Assembly (NCBI GenBank): GCA_030770545.1
Contig: CM061092.1
Location: 18,167,501 to 18,231,500, forward strand
Direction: 5' to 3'
DNA from: Macropodus opercularis
Taxonomy: Eukaryota; Chordata; Actinopteri; Anabantiformes; Osphronemidae
DNA length: 64,000 nt
Position numbers and translations under genes: made by a program. The number at the start of each line of letters is the position of its first letter. The stretch's first letter is position 1. Below the pieces are notes generated by a model that saw nothing but the letters and a program-made list of their open reading frames with translations, was not told the origin of the DNA and made no database searches. Positions 1 to 13,100 of the stretch are shown here, piece by piece.

Positions 1-2108
1 TCTCTTTATCTCTCTCCCACTCTCTCCCACTCCCTGTCTGCGTCTCAGGAGATTGCCTAAAAGCCGGGTGCATGCAGAACAGTCCGGCGCTGTGCCGCTT
101 TACCAATAGCGGGCTATGCTAACAGAATTATCTACTCAGCTCCAGACTTTGTTGCCAGTTTGCCTCACCTTCACCTTTCTGCCTGTGCTTCTATACAGCA
201 GCAGCCTTGGTTGGACAAATCTAGAGATCTGGCTGTAGAGGAGAAGCCGGAGGCCTGTGGAATAAAGACGTATTAGGTGCTTGACTCTATAGTACTCGCT
301 CAGCCTTGAGGGTATAATTCAAATTGACTGCAAATAAAAAAGGAAGAGCTTAAAGTGGATAATACAGTGAGCTAGTTGATCAGATAACTGCAGGAAGGCG
401 GGAGTAATTGATTCTGCTTACTGTACAACCACATCATTATGTGTGCATGTTTCACTGATACAGCTTCATTAGCTTCCTTCCATCAAACCCATAGATGTGT
501 CACTGCTGTCCTAACTCAATATTGTTAATTATGCCAAGTAAATGGTTGTTAGTTGATTTATAGCCTGGGACGACGGTGCCACGTAGTATGTCCTTTTCTC
601 AGCCACATGGTTGTCGACATACTGAATGACCCACACAACATAAATATATCCTGGAGTGATACAATTGACTTTAGAGTGTTCTTCATAGTTAGTTGCACAC
701 AAGGATATCTCTGCTTCACCAAGCCGCTGCGCTGTTCAGTCCCTCCTCTTTACTTCCACCCCATCAACAGACCATCTGAACCTCAGCCTCATGGGAACGT
801 AGCAGTAGTGACCAACATCAAGGCTGCTGCGACTTCTTCCACATTTTACTACCCATAATCAAGCTCCATGGTAACATATGGCCATGTATTGCATAAGAGA
901 GTGACCTTATGCTGTGCGCTTGAAACGACCACAGGGATAATCCGACATTTCCCCTTAATGGCGTTGCATAGGCTCTCAGCAGCTCAGCGCTCTATTGTAA
1001 TGGATGTGTAGCGAACGCAACACATGCAGCCGTGTTTGGGGACAATGGAGGAATACACATCGGCAGTTAAAACGTTACTGCTGCGCCTCCTGTTGACATT
1101 GTAACGGGACCATGTAGACAACACGTAGAATAACTTGTTGTGTATGTATTTATGTCACAGCGGGCCAACGTGTGCACTCTGACATGTTCCTACCACAAGA
1201 GCTTCCATTAATTTTAACAGCAGAGCAGTAATGTGTATTGTCAGCCTCACGGCTTGTTTTTCCCATGATACTGTATATTAACCCCACTGCGCCGTTTCCA
1301 AATCAGATATACATCAGCTCCCACTGTTTCATTAGTCGGCCAATTATCCTGCTGTGTACGCTGGTCAGGTGGTCAGACAAACCTCCCACGCGTTTGCTGC
1401 GTTCACTTCTGCTGTTGGTTGACAGGCGGGGAGATGTTTATCTGTTTATATAAACCAAACTAATTACGTGTCAGCTATAAATTAAATCTGCCAGCATCAT
1501 CCGAAGGTTTAGGTCTTAAACCAGCCTCATTACACAGACTCCTATCAGTTCTAATTGCCAGTACAGGAGCTTATGGATTCTACACAGCACCTCACAATAC
1601 AGCAAGTGTCAGTGGAACAAATCAGGCTGTACAAATGGTGGAAGCTGCAGTGTTGCTGGAGTTCACACTTCACAAGGCCTCGCTCAAAGTTCACTTCACA
1701 CTTATTAAAATGAACTAGCTCATGTTCATGGTTCACAATTTTGAATTTTCCCCCAAAACGAACAAACGGACATCCATTGCTCTGACGCCACACCCTTGAA
1801 AGCGCCTCAACTGATGATGCAGCAGGTGGGAGGAGTAGGAAGAACGTATTTGTTCCATTTATTTACTTTTGGTTAGTGTTTTGCATCAGGTTTGTAATCT
1901 GATAAACCATCCCTCTGTTGACGTGTACCTTCTGTGGCTGAAGATGCTACGTCTGCTGGTTCTTTTCTTGCCTATGAGTGATGTGTGTCAGTACTGTCGG
2001 AGCTGCAGCTGTGGAGCTACAGGCAAAGCTTTTGGAAAGTAGTATAGTTGCTGGTCTGGTCGGTTTGGTTTGCTGGGCTGTTGACAATAGATTAGTCAGA
2101 ACTGCAGG

Positions 2109-2131
2109 AGTGCGTGTGTGTGTGTGTGTTT
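2109..2131. repeat. (GT)n microsatellite
   Basis: Short alternating GT run preceded by GC. It is a simple sequence repeat with no coding meaning; the open frames that cross it are artefacts of the repeat. Confidence 0.85.
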
Positions 2132-4089
2132 ATTTGTTTTCTGAGTGTGGCCATGATGGAGTGTGTTCAGGAGTACATTGATCTTCCGGGCTCTAATAGC
2201 TGGCTCTGTTGCAGCCTGGTTCAGTTCCCCACACAAGTCCCCTGCCACTGGCCAAAGGCTGTTGTTGCATTGCCCAGAGGATGCATGCGTTTTCTATGTG
2301 TTTGCTGTGTGTGTGTGTGTGTTTATACAGTACGTGTGTGGGACTGGGCAAGGTTGAGAAGTGAGCCACTGGCCTGCTGGCTTGGCATTTTGTCCTGTCG
2401 GTGGGAACCAGTGGGAGTTGACTGTTGGACGTTTTTTCCTGTAGCTAGCTGCCCATGCATGCACACATATCTACCCCAAGAAAACATAATCATACACTGT
2501 AATGCCTTGCATAAGGACTTATGCTTATAGCTAACAGTAGTTTGTGCTTAACTATGAAATTTTTCACAGATACATGCACTGATGAACCACTTTTGACCTC
2601 CCCACACACACAAATCCAAAGTCGCGCACACTCCTTATCTAATGGCTGCAGTCGTACCAGCTTGTTCAGCACAAACCATAGAGGAAGAGAACAAAAAAAA
2701 AAGACTGTGGGAAATAGTCAGAAAGAGAGAGATGCATTTTAGATATGAAACTGCTCCCTGTCAGCATATTAGCAGCTGCAGCAGAGGCTTGTTGCATTCA
2801 GAGCACATTTTTCTCCACTTTAACCACCTTATGCTCCGGCAATGAGCTAAAATGGAAAAGAAGTAGCTTGGGAAAATGCTCTGCATTTAGTTAGGAGCCG
2901 CTAATACAAAATGGAAGGTTTGGGATATAATTTAGATGCAGGTGTTTTGATTATGCACCATTCATTATGGCAGAAATTGCATGAAAACAGAACCGGGTTT
3001 GCGAAATGATAAGCAAGCTAACACTTGTCATGGAAGTGTTGTAGTTGCTGTATGTGTGTATTTTTTCAGGGACAAGAAAAAATCTAACTAGAGAGACTGT
3101 GTCATATCTCTTGCAACATTGCCTGAAGTCATATGTTTGGACAAATGAATTTTGTTGCAAATAAATTACAGTTGAATAGGTCAATTACTATCAGTCCCTA
3201 ATATCATAGTAGGCATAGTAATATAATGTTATTGCCCATTAGTCTACATGATGTAATGAATAATATTCATAATGTTCAGCTCATAATAATGTATAGAAGG
3301 AATGTGAAAGCGGGTTGAACAAAAAAAAGTAATTAATAGTGAAAGTGGTCTGTCCGACCGTCTTTATCATCATTACTGTCTAAAAGAAGTAAAAGCCCAG
3401 TTTTACTAGTAGTTTCCATCAGTTATAGATGGATGTGGGGTTGCTCGTGGTTGTTCACATGCGAAAACGCTGTTTTGGTTATTGTTCGAAGCTTGTAAGC
3501 ATCTAATTCAGACTGTGAGGTCAGGAGTTGTTAGGCTGGTACCTGCAGCACTGAACATCACTGATCACAGCCCCGGTGGCTATATACCGTCTCTTCATAG
3601 ACACAGTGAAGGCCTTTGAAACGTGTACGTCAAAGGCAATGTCTCTTTGCTCTGCCAATTGTGACATATCCGTGTTTTTACAGTGAGTTTACTGTAGATG
3701 CTCACACTTGGTTAGTTGTTTAGCTAAAGAAGAAGTGTTTCAAGTGACTTATTGTGAGTTATTGAAAGTGAAAATCAAGAGCACATTCCATACACAGAGC
3801 TGAATCTGAAACCTTCATGAGGTAAAGAGTAGAACACGAGATTTGTCATGCGATAATCAAGCACGTGTGAGGGGATCACCATTCCTCCCCAGTGATCCTT
3901 GTGCTGTCATAAATGTATAAGCTGCCCCCCCAACACAGAGACACACACTCTACCTAGATCATGTCACCTAATTTACGATACAAAGGGATAAAGGACAGAT
4001 CGCCATTTGTCTGAAAGCTTTTTATGACTCCAGACCTTGTTATGGTACCACACCATCTATTCTCTGCTAGAGGTGTGCATGTGACTCTA

Positions 4090-4125
4090 AGTGTGTGTGT
4101 GTATGTGTGTGCGTGCGTGCGTGTG
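4090..4125. repeat. (GT/GC)n microsatellite
   Basis: Imperfect alternating purine-pyrimidine run in which GTGTGT passes into GCGTGC units. It could adopt Z-DNA but is otherwise ordinary. Confidence 0.8.
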
Positions 4126-7100
4126 AGACATGGATTCATGCAGCAACACTATAATAGGGCCTCTATTCGGGAGGCGTTATTTATGCATTGGCCACTCTCT
4201 GTGAAACCCTGCTCTGTGTCCCTGATTCATTATCCTGAGTGAGATAGAGAGCGAGGGAGAGGTGAAAAGGGAAGAAGAGAAGTCCGTCACTGGCTCTCTC
4301 CTCCTCATCCAGTTCTTCCTCTTCTACTCTCTGTCCTCATCCTCCTCATCACAAGGCTCTCTTCCCAGCAGGCACTGTGGGAGCGCAGTGCCAGCACAGC
4401 AGGCTTTTATTGTGATGGAGTTTGCTGTTTACAAGGCCTGATGCAGGGGAGGCTGTCTGTGTCACATTCAGAGACAGACGGACGGCTCAATCCTCAGCTG
4501 TTTTATCTCCATCAAGGAAAATATCTAGTAATCAATGAAAAATAAAGGCTCAGGTTACCTGTGATTTAATGTGGAACAAAAACAGCACAGCTGGTAAAGG
4601 TGGAGCAGAACATCATGCCACTGACAGGTGAAGTGAATTACACTGATTACCTCTTCATCATGGCACCTGTTAGTGGGTGCGATGTACTGTATGAGCCAGC
4701 AAGAGAAAGACAAAGTCAATGCGTTGGAAACAGTGATTTGAATCCGACATGGACCGAACTGTGACAACTGGGTCAGAATATCTCTGCAGCTCCCGTGTTC
4801 CCAGTCTGTAGTGGCCAGTATCATTCCAGTGGAGGAAGGAACAGTAGTGAATCATGCAGACAAAAGCGTGAAGTGCATGTGCACATCAGACCTGGATAAA
4901 ACAGCAGTGAAAGAGGCCTGCGCTGATAAACGCTTGCGTTACGTGGCACCAGAGACAATGTCGTCCTTTCAGCAACGTTGTGCTGTTAAAACAGGGTCTG
5001 AGTCAAACATGTTGGTGCCAAATACTGTATGACAGCACACCTTCATACACACCGTGAGTCATAGCGTTACGCCTAATGTTTCCCTCTGAACTGTGTTAAG
5101 TACTCAGAAAAATAGAACTTAATTAGTACTTTTAAAATGAACTTCAATTCAAACAAATACATAACAAATCCGTCAAAGGATGCACTATACTGTAAGTCGG
5201 TTGCTCTTTTGTTCCCTTGCCATAAGGACTTCACTATCATAATAGTGTGAAGCTCACTACACACATTCATTCTGGTGGCTCCTCTATGTTTCCTGCTCAG
5301 GGCCATCTGTCCAGGGTTAGGTTTGCTGTTGAACACCAAGATGTCCTTGCACAGTCACTTCCATTATGTCCCCTCTCTTGGCTGCTTATTCTCGGCATTT
5401 ATCTCACTTTCTCTTTCCAAGCGTTCCGTTAATTGAGTCAGTATCTTTTGCCTTTTTGACTCCAGCCGGCCTCTTCTTTCTCTGTGCCTCTTTACCCTGC
5501 ATTCGCTCATTTGCAGATAGACATGAAGAGAAAAGAAGCAAAATGACTGAACATTCACAGATCATGGTGAAATCTCACAGACTGGGCCTCTACAACGCAA
5601 CAGCTGTCATTGGCCTCCACCAGAAGAAGCCTTCAGATACAAGGGGGCAAGACACACACACATGCAGCGCTCCCACAGTCCACACACAGTAACACTACGT
5701 AGACCTAGCGGCACACAGTACAGGCTGGCTTATCATACTGTAAACTGCAGTGCACAGTGGTTTAAAGAGAGATGGTCAAAGTGAGAGTGAAGGAAGGAAG
5801 AGGGTGGAAATAAAGAGCCATCTCCACTGAAAGGTAGGAAAAATGTGGAGAAATGAAAACATTATGACGCCTGAATGTATCTGGAGTAAAACTCTCCTGC
5901 GCCTATGATCATGTGATTATGCAAACTTCAGTCTGTTTACGTTCATCTGAGCAGGAGAAATGTCCTTTACGGCCCCCAACCCAGTGAAGACGAATCCGCT
6001 GGGTTTGCACACGTGTCTGAACAGAAGCTGTCTGTAGCTGGTGGAATGACATTAAGTCCAACTTTACATCTATCAGCCTCCCCTTTTCAGTGACCTTATC
6101 GGGGACATTTTCATCTTACAAAGAAATACAGCAGCAACTGCAAATGCTCTTCTATCACCATCTCGCATCTTTTCCCAGGAAGCAGCATCTGTGAAGGGAA
6201 AATAAATGGTACTTGTGTAAGTCTTACAGCAGCAGCAGCACGTCTCAGCTGAGGAGCCGCAGGGTGGCACTTTCTCTGCTCATCGGACCTTATGTCCAAA
6301 CCTGTACATTCCCTCTATGTGCATATAATTTGACACCATGACACCATGATGAGTTATGATCAAGCAGAAGGAAGACAAAACTATGGACACTGAAATAATC
6401 TACGCTTGGCTCGAAGCTTAATGATTTCAAATCACACCTCCAAGGCTCACAGTGTTATGTCTGCGTGCTGTTCTTTATTTGTCTGGAGAAATTTTGATGC
6501 ATTCTACTATGAGGACATTTCATCAATACAAGATGCTTCTCACATTTTCAAAGAGCCGATCAGGGTTTGGTTTTTGGAATATAGCCTGGGAGTCATCCTT
6601 GAATTCGAAGTGAAACAGACTCATTTGACTGACGTGAAAGGCATCTGCAGTTCCATGCGCTTTACATCTGCAGCCTGTTCACCAAAACACCCCAAATCTA
6701 CACAGAAATCCCCCAAATAAAAAAAGCCTGCTTGTTTCTTGCACTTAGTGTAGGCTTATGCACGCACAAGATGACACATTGCTAGGCAACACAGTGTTTG
6801 ATGACATCCTCCTGTGAAGACTGAATAAACAACAATCGGTGATTTGTTGCCACGCTCACCTGTCTGTACGTTCCTCTGTAGCTGTTCTACATTGTTGACT
6901 CCTCCACAATCTGTCCTCGGTTCAACGTCTCTACTTTTTCATATGCACTGCTAAAAATAAACTGTCCATTCAGGCAGAATCCGTGATCTTGTGTCTTACT
7001 TTACTCCTAAGTCGTTGCTCCTCATACTGTGTGCTGCTGAGTCCATGGTGAATATATTAGTCTAAAGTCAGAGCTGGTGTGAGTGTGAATCTATTGCTCA

Positions 7101-10100
7101 TATACTGTAAGACAATTAGAAAACGTACATGATACAAACAGATTCACGGTGCAATGATCCATCCATCCTTTATGTCTTAAGGGTTGCTAAGCTGCTGGAG
7201 CCAATGCTTTTTACTAAGTGAAAAATGGGACGCAAGACCTCAAACGGATTAAATTAGCGGTGTTTTTGAAAAATAAACACAACACAACTGCTCTACCTGT
7301 TCCATTTATCAGTTACAGACACACTGGGGTTTAGGTTCTCTGGAGGTTTGTGGGATATTTGATTGAGTATGTTGCAAAGTTGGGTCCAAATAAACAAATT
7401 TCTGATGGATTGGTGCTGACCTTTCAAAATGCCAGACTATGAAACTGAAATGAGTGGACTAGAATCTGTGGGTACATAGTATTGTGTTTATCAGCTGGGA
7501 GATTGGAGAGACTTGATCTCGCTTCCAGAAGTTGCAGTCTGGCCTTTTGTGATGTAAGATTGCAGCTTGCGTTGATTTGGGAGGCGCAGAGCAGACACCT
7601 GTGTGTCCATCCCCTTACAAAGCTTCCTTCACTATTAAAGCCCACTGCACAGTTTGTGTAACCTAATTGTACTACACTTGTTGAAGTACGAGGCTATTTT
7701 AAGAAAAGACACTAAATTCAAATTTACTTGTGAAAAATGAGAGGTTACCTTGACCTTTTAAAAGCATTCATGTACTGCAGTTTACATTCCTCTAGACAAT
7801 TATTTAGTAAAAGTACACAGTTTTCCTCATTTGTAAATAGCCTGATTCATCATCGCCACCTTTGTGTGCCCCATGTGGATAAGCTCTCATTAGACCGGTC
7901 CAGGGAGAACTATTATTATTTTTTACCAGTTTTGCAGAACCCCAACAGCTGCAAAAAGTCCAGTTTGATCTCACGCGGCAGCCAGCAACCACATATGCAC
8001 CAGCTGGCTTAGCCAAGGCGTTCCGTGCACCATCTATATGGAGTACTAGAGCTCAGGGATTTTCTGAGAGCAGTGACTCATTCAGCGCATGCATTAAACA
8101 TTTTGTTTACCGATTCTATTACTGCCAGCAGCATAATGCTAGCACAGCAATTCAGTGATAACAGGTGAAGTTTTGTAAATTCATGGCACTATTACTTATG
8201 AATAGCCCCCACCTTTGGGAAGTGAAAAGCATGAGTGCATATACTTATTATGAATACTGGGTGTTGTGAATGTCTGCTCTCCATCATAACGTGCTGCGGT
8301 ACATAGCAACTGTAGTGTACATATTTTGTACTTCAGCTGAGACATGCACCACTTGAGAGCCTGGACCTATTTATTTGACTAGCAGAAGGTAATATTATAT
8401 TTGCACAGAAACCAAAATCATTCTGTGATTACGTCTGACCCTGAGGAGCAGCAGGTACTTCTCAGCTCAATGCGGACTGCATTACTTAAAACACAGCCGC
8501 CGGGCTCTCGTCACTGCGCGATACTTGACATGAAAACTATTCCCCTTTGGCAGCCATTGTTCACAGTTCATGGTCAAGTGACTGCTGCATTGTCACAAAG
8601 TTACAAAGGAAATGAGCATCTATTATGCATCTATTAAGTTATTTAACACATTAGATAGTTGATTCATTAAAAAAATAAATAAATAAAAAAAGATTGTCCG
8701 GCACTACTAAACCAACTTTAATTAAGTATGAAGCTTGACTTGACTTGACCATGTAATGGCACATCACAACAGCAGCTCAGTTACTGTTTGTCTGTAATGA
8801 CACGGATTTGGTTGCAAGACATTTACTGTCATGCTAAATATAATCATATGGGTGTAGAATGTGATTTCTGTCACTGTGTCAACATTAATAAAATAAATGT
8901 CCCTAATTCTATCTGTAGATGAAATAAGTGTGACGCAGCACAAAAAAGCTGTATATGGAAACAAAAAAGATTCAAGGGCACATGCGAAAAAAAGGAGGTG
9001 AGAGAAAAATATGATAAAGGAGGGACAGTACTACATTTATTTTACCATCTGGCAAGTGTGACTGATTACTGTCCTCCCCACGTCCTGTGGGCTTTTATGT
9101 AGCACTCTGTGGGTTCTGGCATGGTGGGAAAGAACATGTGAGGAAGAAGTGTACAGATAGTGGGAGGCAGGGAAAGAAAAACCATTAACCATTTTTAATT
9201 GGATTTGAAAAATTTATAAGAGAGAAAACGAGGATTTGTCGAGACTTCTTTCGGTGGTGATTAAAACATTTTAAGTGTTTGACTGTTTATCCAACTGTGG
9301 GCAAAACACCAGAGTATTTGAATTGTTGAGAAAATCATAGATGCAATTAAAAAAATTAGAATAAATTGCTGTAGAAATGTCATGTAATTGATATATACAG
9401 TATATACATACGTGTGTGTGTGGGGGGGGGCATGGTGCATACATTTATGTCAAACGACAGACTGGAGCTCTGCTTTGTGATGCTTCTCCAGAGAGTCATT
9501 CTCCCTGCATCCAGTCATTGCAGGGGGAAGGGTTTCCCTCTGAGGTAGAGATAATTAGATCTGGCATGAGTTCTGGACTCTTGGTTTACCTTTTTCTCCG
9601 TTTTCCTCCCACTCATCCTTACATAACCCATAAGTCCAAAGAATCCACCCTGACCGTTAGATGTACCTCTGATGGTTCCTGGTATTTTCCTTCTTTCATT
9701 CCTAACTTCCTCTATGACACATTTTCCATAACAGCAGGAATGTTCACATACGTTCATAACATTGAAAAGTGCTAATTCTCTACATAAGCTAACCTGAGCT
9801 GATTCTCAGAATCTGTAACGATCCCAATAGGAATCTCCCAGCATTGATTTTTGAATTTATGAAACCTATTCCATTCAGCCTTGTCCGTGGATAAATATGA
9901 TCAAACTTGATTTGATGGAGACATTTCTAATTGTTATATATAAAATGAAAAAAAAACTGAAGTTTCAGTAACTTTCCTTTTTGATCACCTGTGGGCCAAC
10001 ATGGAGGTCACTGTGTTTGTTTTACCCTGTTTACTGAAGTGATCACTGCCACATCTGTGTAGATCCAAGATACTCCCTCCCTGCATACAGCTTATCTGCT

Positions 10101-13100
10101 GGGCCATTCCCGTCGCTCTTCCTGTGTTCTTCTCTTTAGTTAGGGATTTTGGGACGTTAAAGGATCAAAGTTGTCAGTGTTCCTGTCAGTGATACTGCAG
10201 GGCAGCATCGGAACTGCTGCCCAACACAGGTTTCACTGGAGCATAAAATGGACGCTGAACACACTGTTCAGATTACAGACCATCAGCTGGGTATCTGGAC
10301 GATGAAGAGGTCTGATTCCCAGCCAACTCAGCCCCAACGTTCACTTCAGACTAATGGACCTGTGCATTCACTAAAGGCCAGTCAGAGAAGAGACTTCTGT
10401 GTGATAATGATGCCCGGCTTGGCCAACACAGTTCATGTGAGACAGATCATTAAGAAGTCTGTGTAGAGGTGAGGGAAAAGGTCGGGTTTGCTGCGCGGTC
10501 GTGTCTACAGTTCACTCCACTCTAAGCGCTAGTAGAGACTATGTATCTGATATGGCTGTGCTCCAGGGTGCCGTCAGAGCTGGCGTTTCCCACTTCCATG
10601 TCCAGGACTTTTAAACACAAACCTCTCTGGAACAAGTAGGGAGACGAAAACCAGTAAAAAAGGTCGTTTTTCGAGGAAAAGAAAAACGGCGCCCGAAGGA
10701 TTCACACTTTACACAAGGTTTCACAGAGATATAAACACTGTACACGATGAAACCAAAGGAGGAACATCTCATGTCTTCTTTCCGCATCATAAGTATTGAA
10801 TCTCTGTATATAGCGCTTTGTATCAAGCCTTGTATCCAGCGTGGAATCATACACTATGTCTGAAGGTGGTTGGTTGGTGTGTGGAGAGTTAGCAAAGCCC
10901 TGAGTGAGGTGGAGGTTTTGGCCAAATTCTTGATTTGTGTTTGATTTAATGTGGAATATGGAAACATCTTTGTTATTTTTGAATCAATACTTTCTTGAGC
11001 TAGTGATCCAAGTCACAACAGGTTCAATCTATCAGCCCAGAACATGATAAACTAAATTATTGCAAAATGCCTCCAATTGAGTAACAGGAATGCAGAAGAG
11101 CAGAACAGCAGAGAGGCAGAAGCCTGGCTGGGAGTATCTAAACACCTAGAGCAGACCAGCTCACCTCTGTTTCCTAATATCCTCAAACCTTCCACAAGTA
11201 ATGAGGTCGTTTGAGGAGAGAGAAATGAAACGTATTCAGCAGTGAGCATGGTGTAATTCTATGCATGACTTCCGTTTGCTGCTTTCCCATATGTGATATG
11301 TGTTTGGGTGTGAAAGTGAGGCGTCTGATTTGACTTCTGATAAATCTTCAGCTGCAGCATCAGAATGTATTACTGAGCCAACAGCCGGGGCCAAATCCAT
11401 TTTTATCTGAGTGCAATTGATGTCACTCCAACTTCTCACAAAAGTGCCTCAGCTGAGGCGCCAGATGTGAAGTTCTTCCCCTTTGTGTGTGTTTGCGTGG
11501 CAGTTGTGTATCTGTCAACGTGTGTGTTTATGAGGTGAAAGGTGAATCGATTTTCACAAGATGGCTTCGGGGAGGAATAGGTCTCACAACTGCCCAGAGC
11601 TGTCGGTGAAGAAATAACCCTGTTATATGACAGCACGCACACACACACACACAAACTGATCCTGTTTTGACAGTGGTTTTCGGCACAGCTTAACCTTAAT
11701 CTCATGACTGTACAGAGAGCGACAGAGAATCTCGCAGCTCTGACAAGGCAGTTGTTTATGTCGGAATGCTTCACACATCTCTCCCGGAGGCGGGACGAGC
11801 GGTCACCTCTGATGGTATCATTGCATAGGCCACGGGCATCGAACAGCTGATGTTACCACTTACTGATGACAGATGAAGGACATTCATCAATCCAAATGTC
11901 TCCATACTCTAAACCTTGTGTCACACCTGACAAGAGCAGGATGGATATTAAATACTTATACTCATTTCACTCTTCCTCCACCTGTTGCATGTCTTTTCTT
12001 TCCTGTGGTGTCTCATGGCTGTCTAGTGGCTTTACTTCCCCATTTAACAGCTTTATTGAGCTGTCTCATGGTTTCTCATACTGTCTTATTGGTTTGTAAG
12101 ACTGACTTTAGACTTCTCAGGGGTTTTTAGTGAGCAAGCTGAGGGAATGGCATAATGAAAAAGATGCTGTGTGGATGGCAGAATCTTGTATATTATATAG
12201 CAGCACTTACTACTCGTCAGTGTTCCCTGATGCACCGTCACAGATTCTGTTTTATAATCTGAACAAGCCTTGTCTACGTAGTTTGGGGAATGTTAATTCG
12301 TTAATTTTTCCTTATATAGATTCTGTGGATTTTCTGCACTATTAAAATCCTCTGTTGGTTTTGCATTGTTTTCATTTTTTATCAAGACAAATCCTTCTTA
12401 GTTGTTGCAGTCCCCACTATGTCCAGATAACCTAATATCTCCATGTTGCCTTTGATAAGCGTGTAAGATTATATGATGTATAAGACATGTTCGTCACTTA
12501 TTATGGTGCAGTATCATTAAAGTTGCAGAAAATAATTGCAGAATGCTTTTATTCCTTTAAATAGTTTGACAACAAGAATTAAGAGGACTCTAAAGTAGAA
12601 GTGCAGTCAAAAATTAATATTTATATTTACGTCTGTGAACCAGTCTCGGGTGTGCATGTTGCATATTTAAAGTATTACCATAAATAAATAAATACATAAA
12701 TCTCCATTTTGTGATGGTCCACTCTATTTTGTTGTGTTAGTTGTGGCTAGGGCAGAGATTGTGCGCTAAACTCATTTTGACACTTGCATAATCCGTACAC
12801 ATGAACCCAACACTGATACGAGTTGACAGTTTTAAAATAAGTTTGTCGTGATGAATATTAAAACCTTTGTTTTGGCCTATTTTTAGTTCACAGTAAAGAC
12901 AGGACGGGAGAAGGGTACAAAGTAAATGAAACCAGTGGTGAAAGAAGAAGTTACTCCACCAGCTTGGTGTTGTTTAGGAGTTTATGTTATTAATCTAGTG
13001 TGTTGGTGTTTAATGTTGTAGAAGATACTACTGTGTCTTCTGTACTCTTAAAATGCGTGTTAGTATATAAGTAGTGTGACAACTTAAATACAGTAAGAAT

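Noticed and set aside
2114..2530. 138-codon open frame on the + strand rich in Cys and Val
   Set aside because: Generated by two (GT)n tracts, and no family resemblance.
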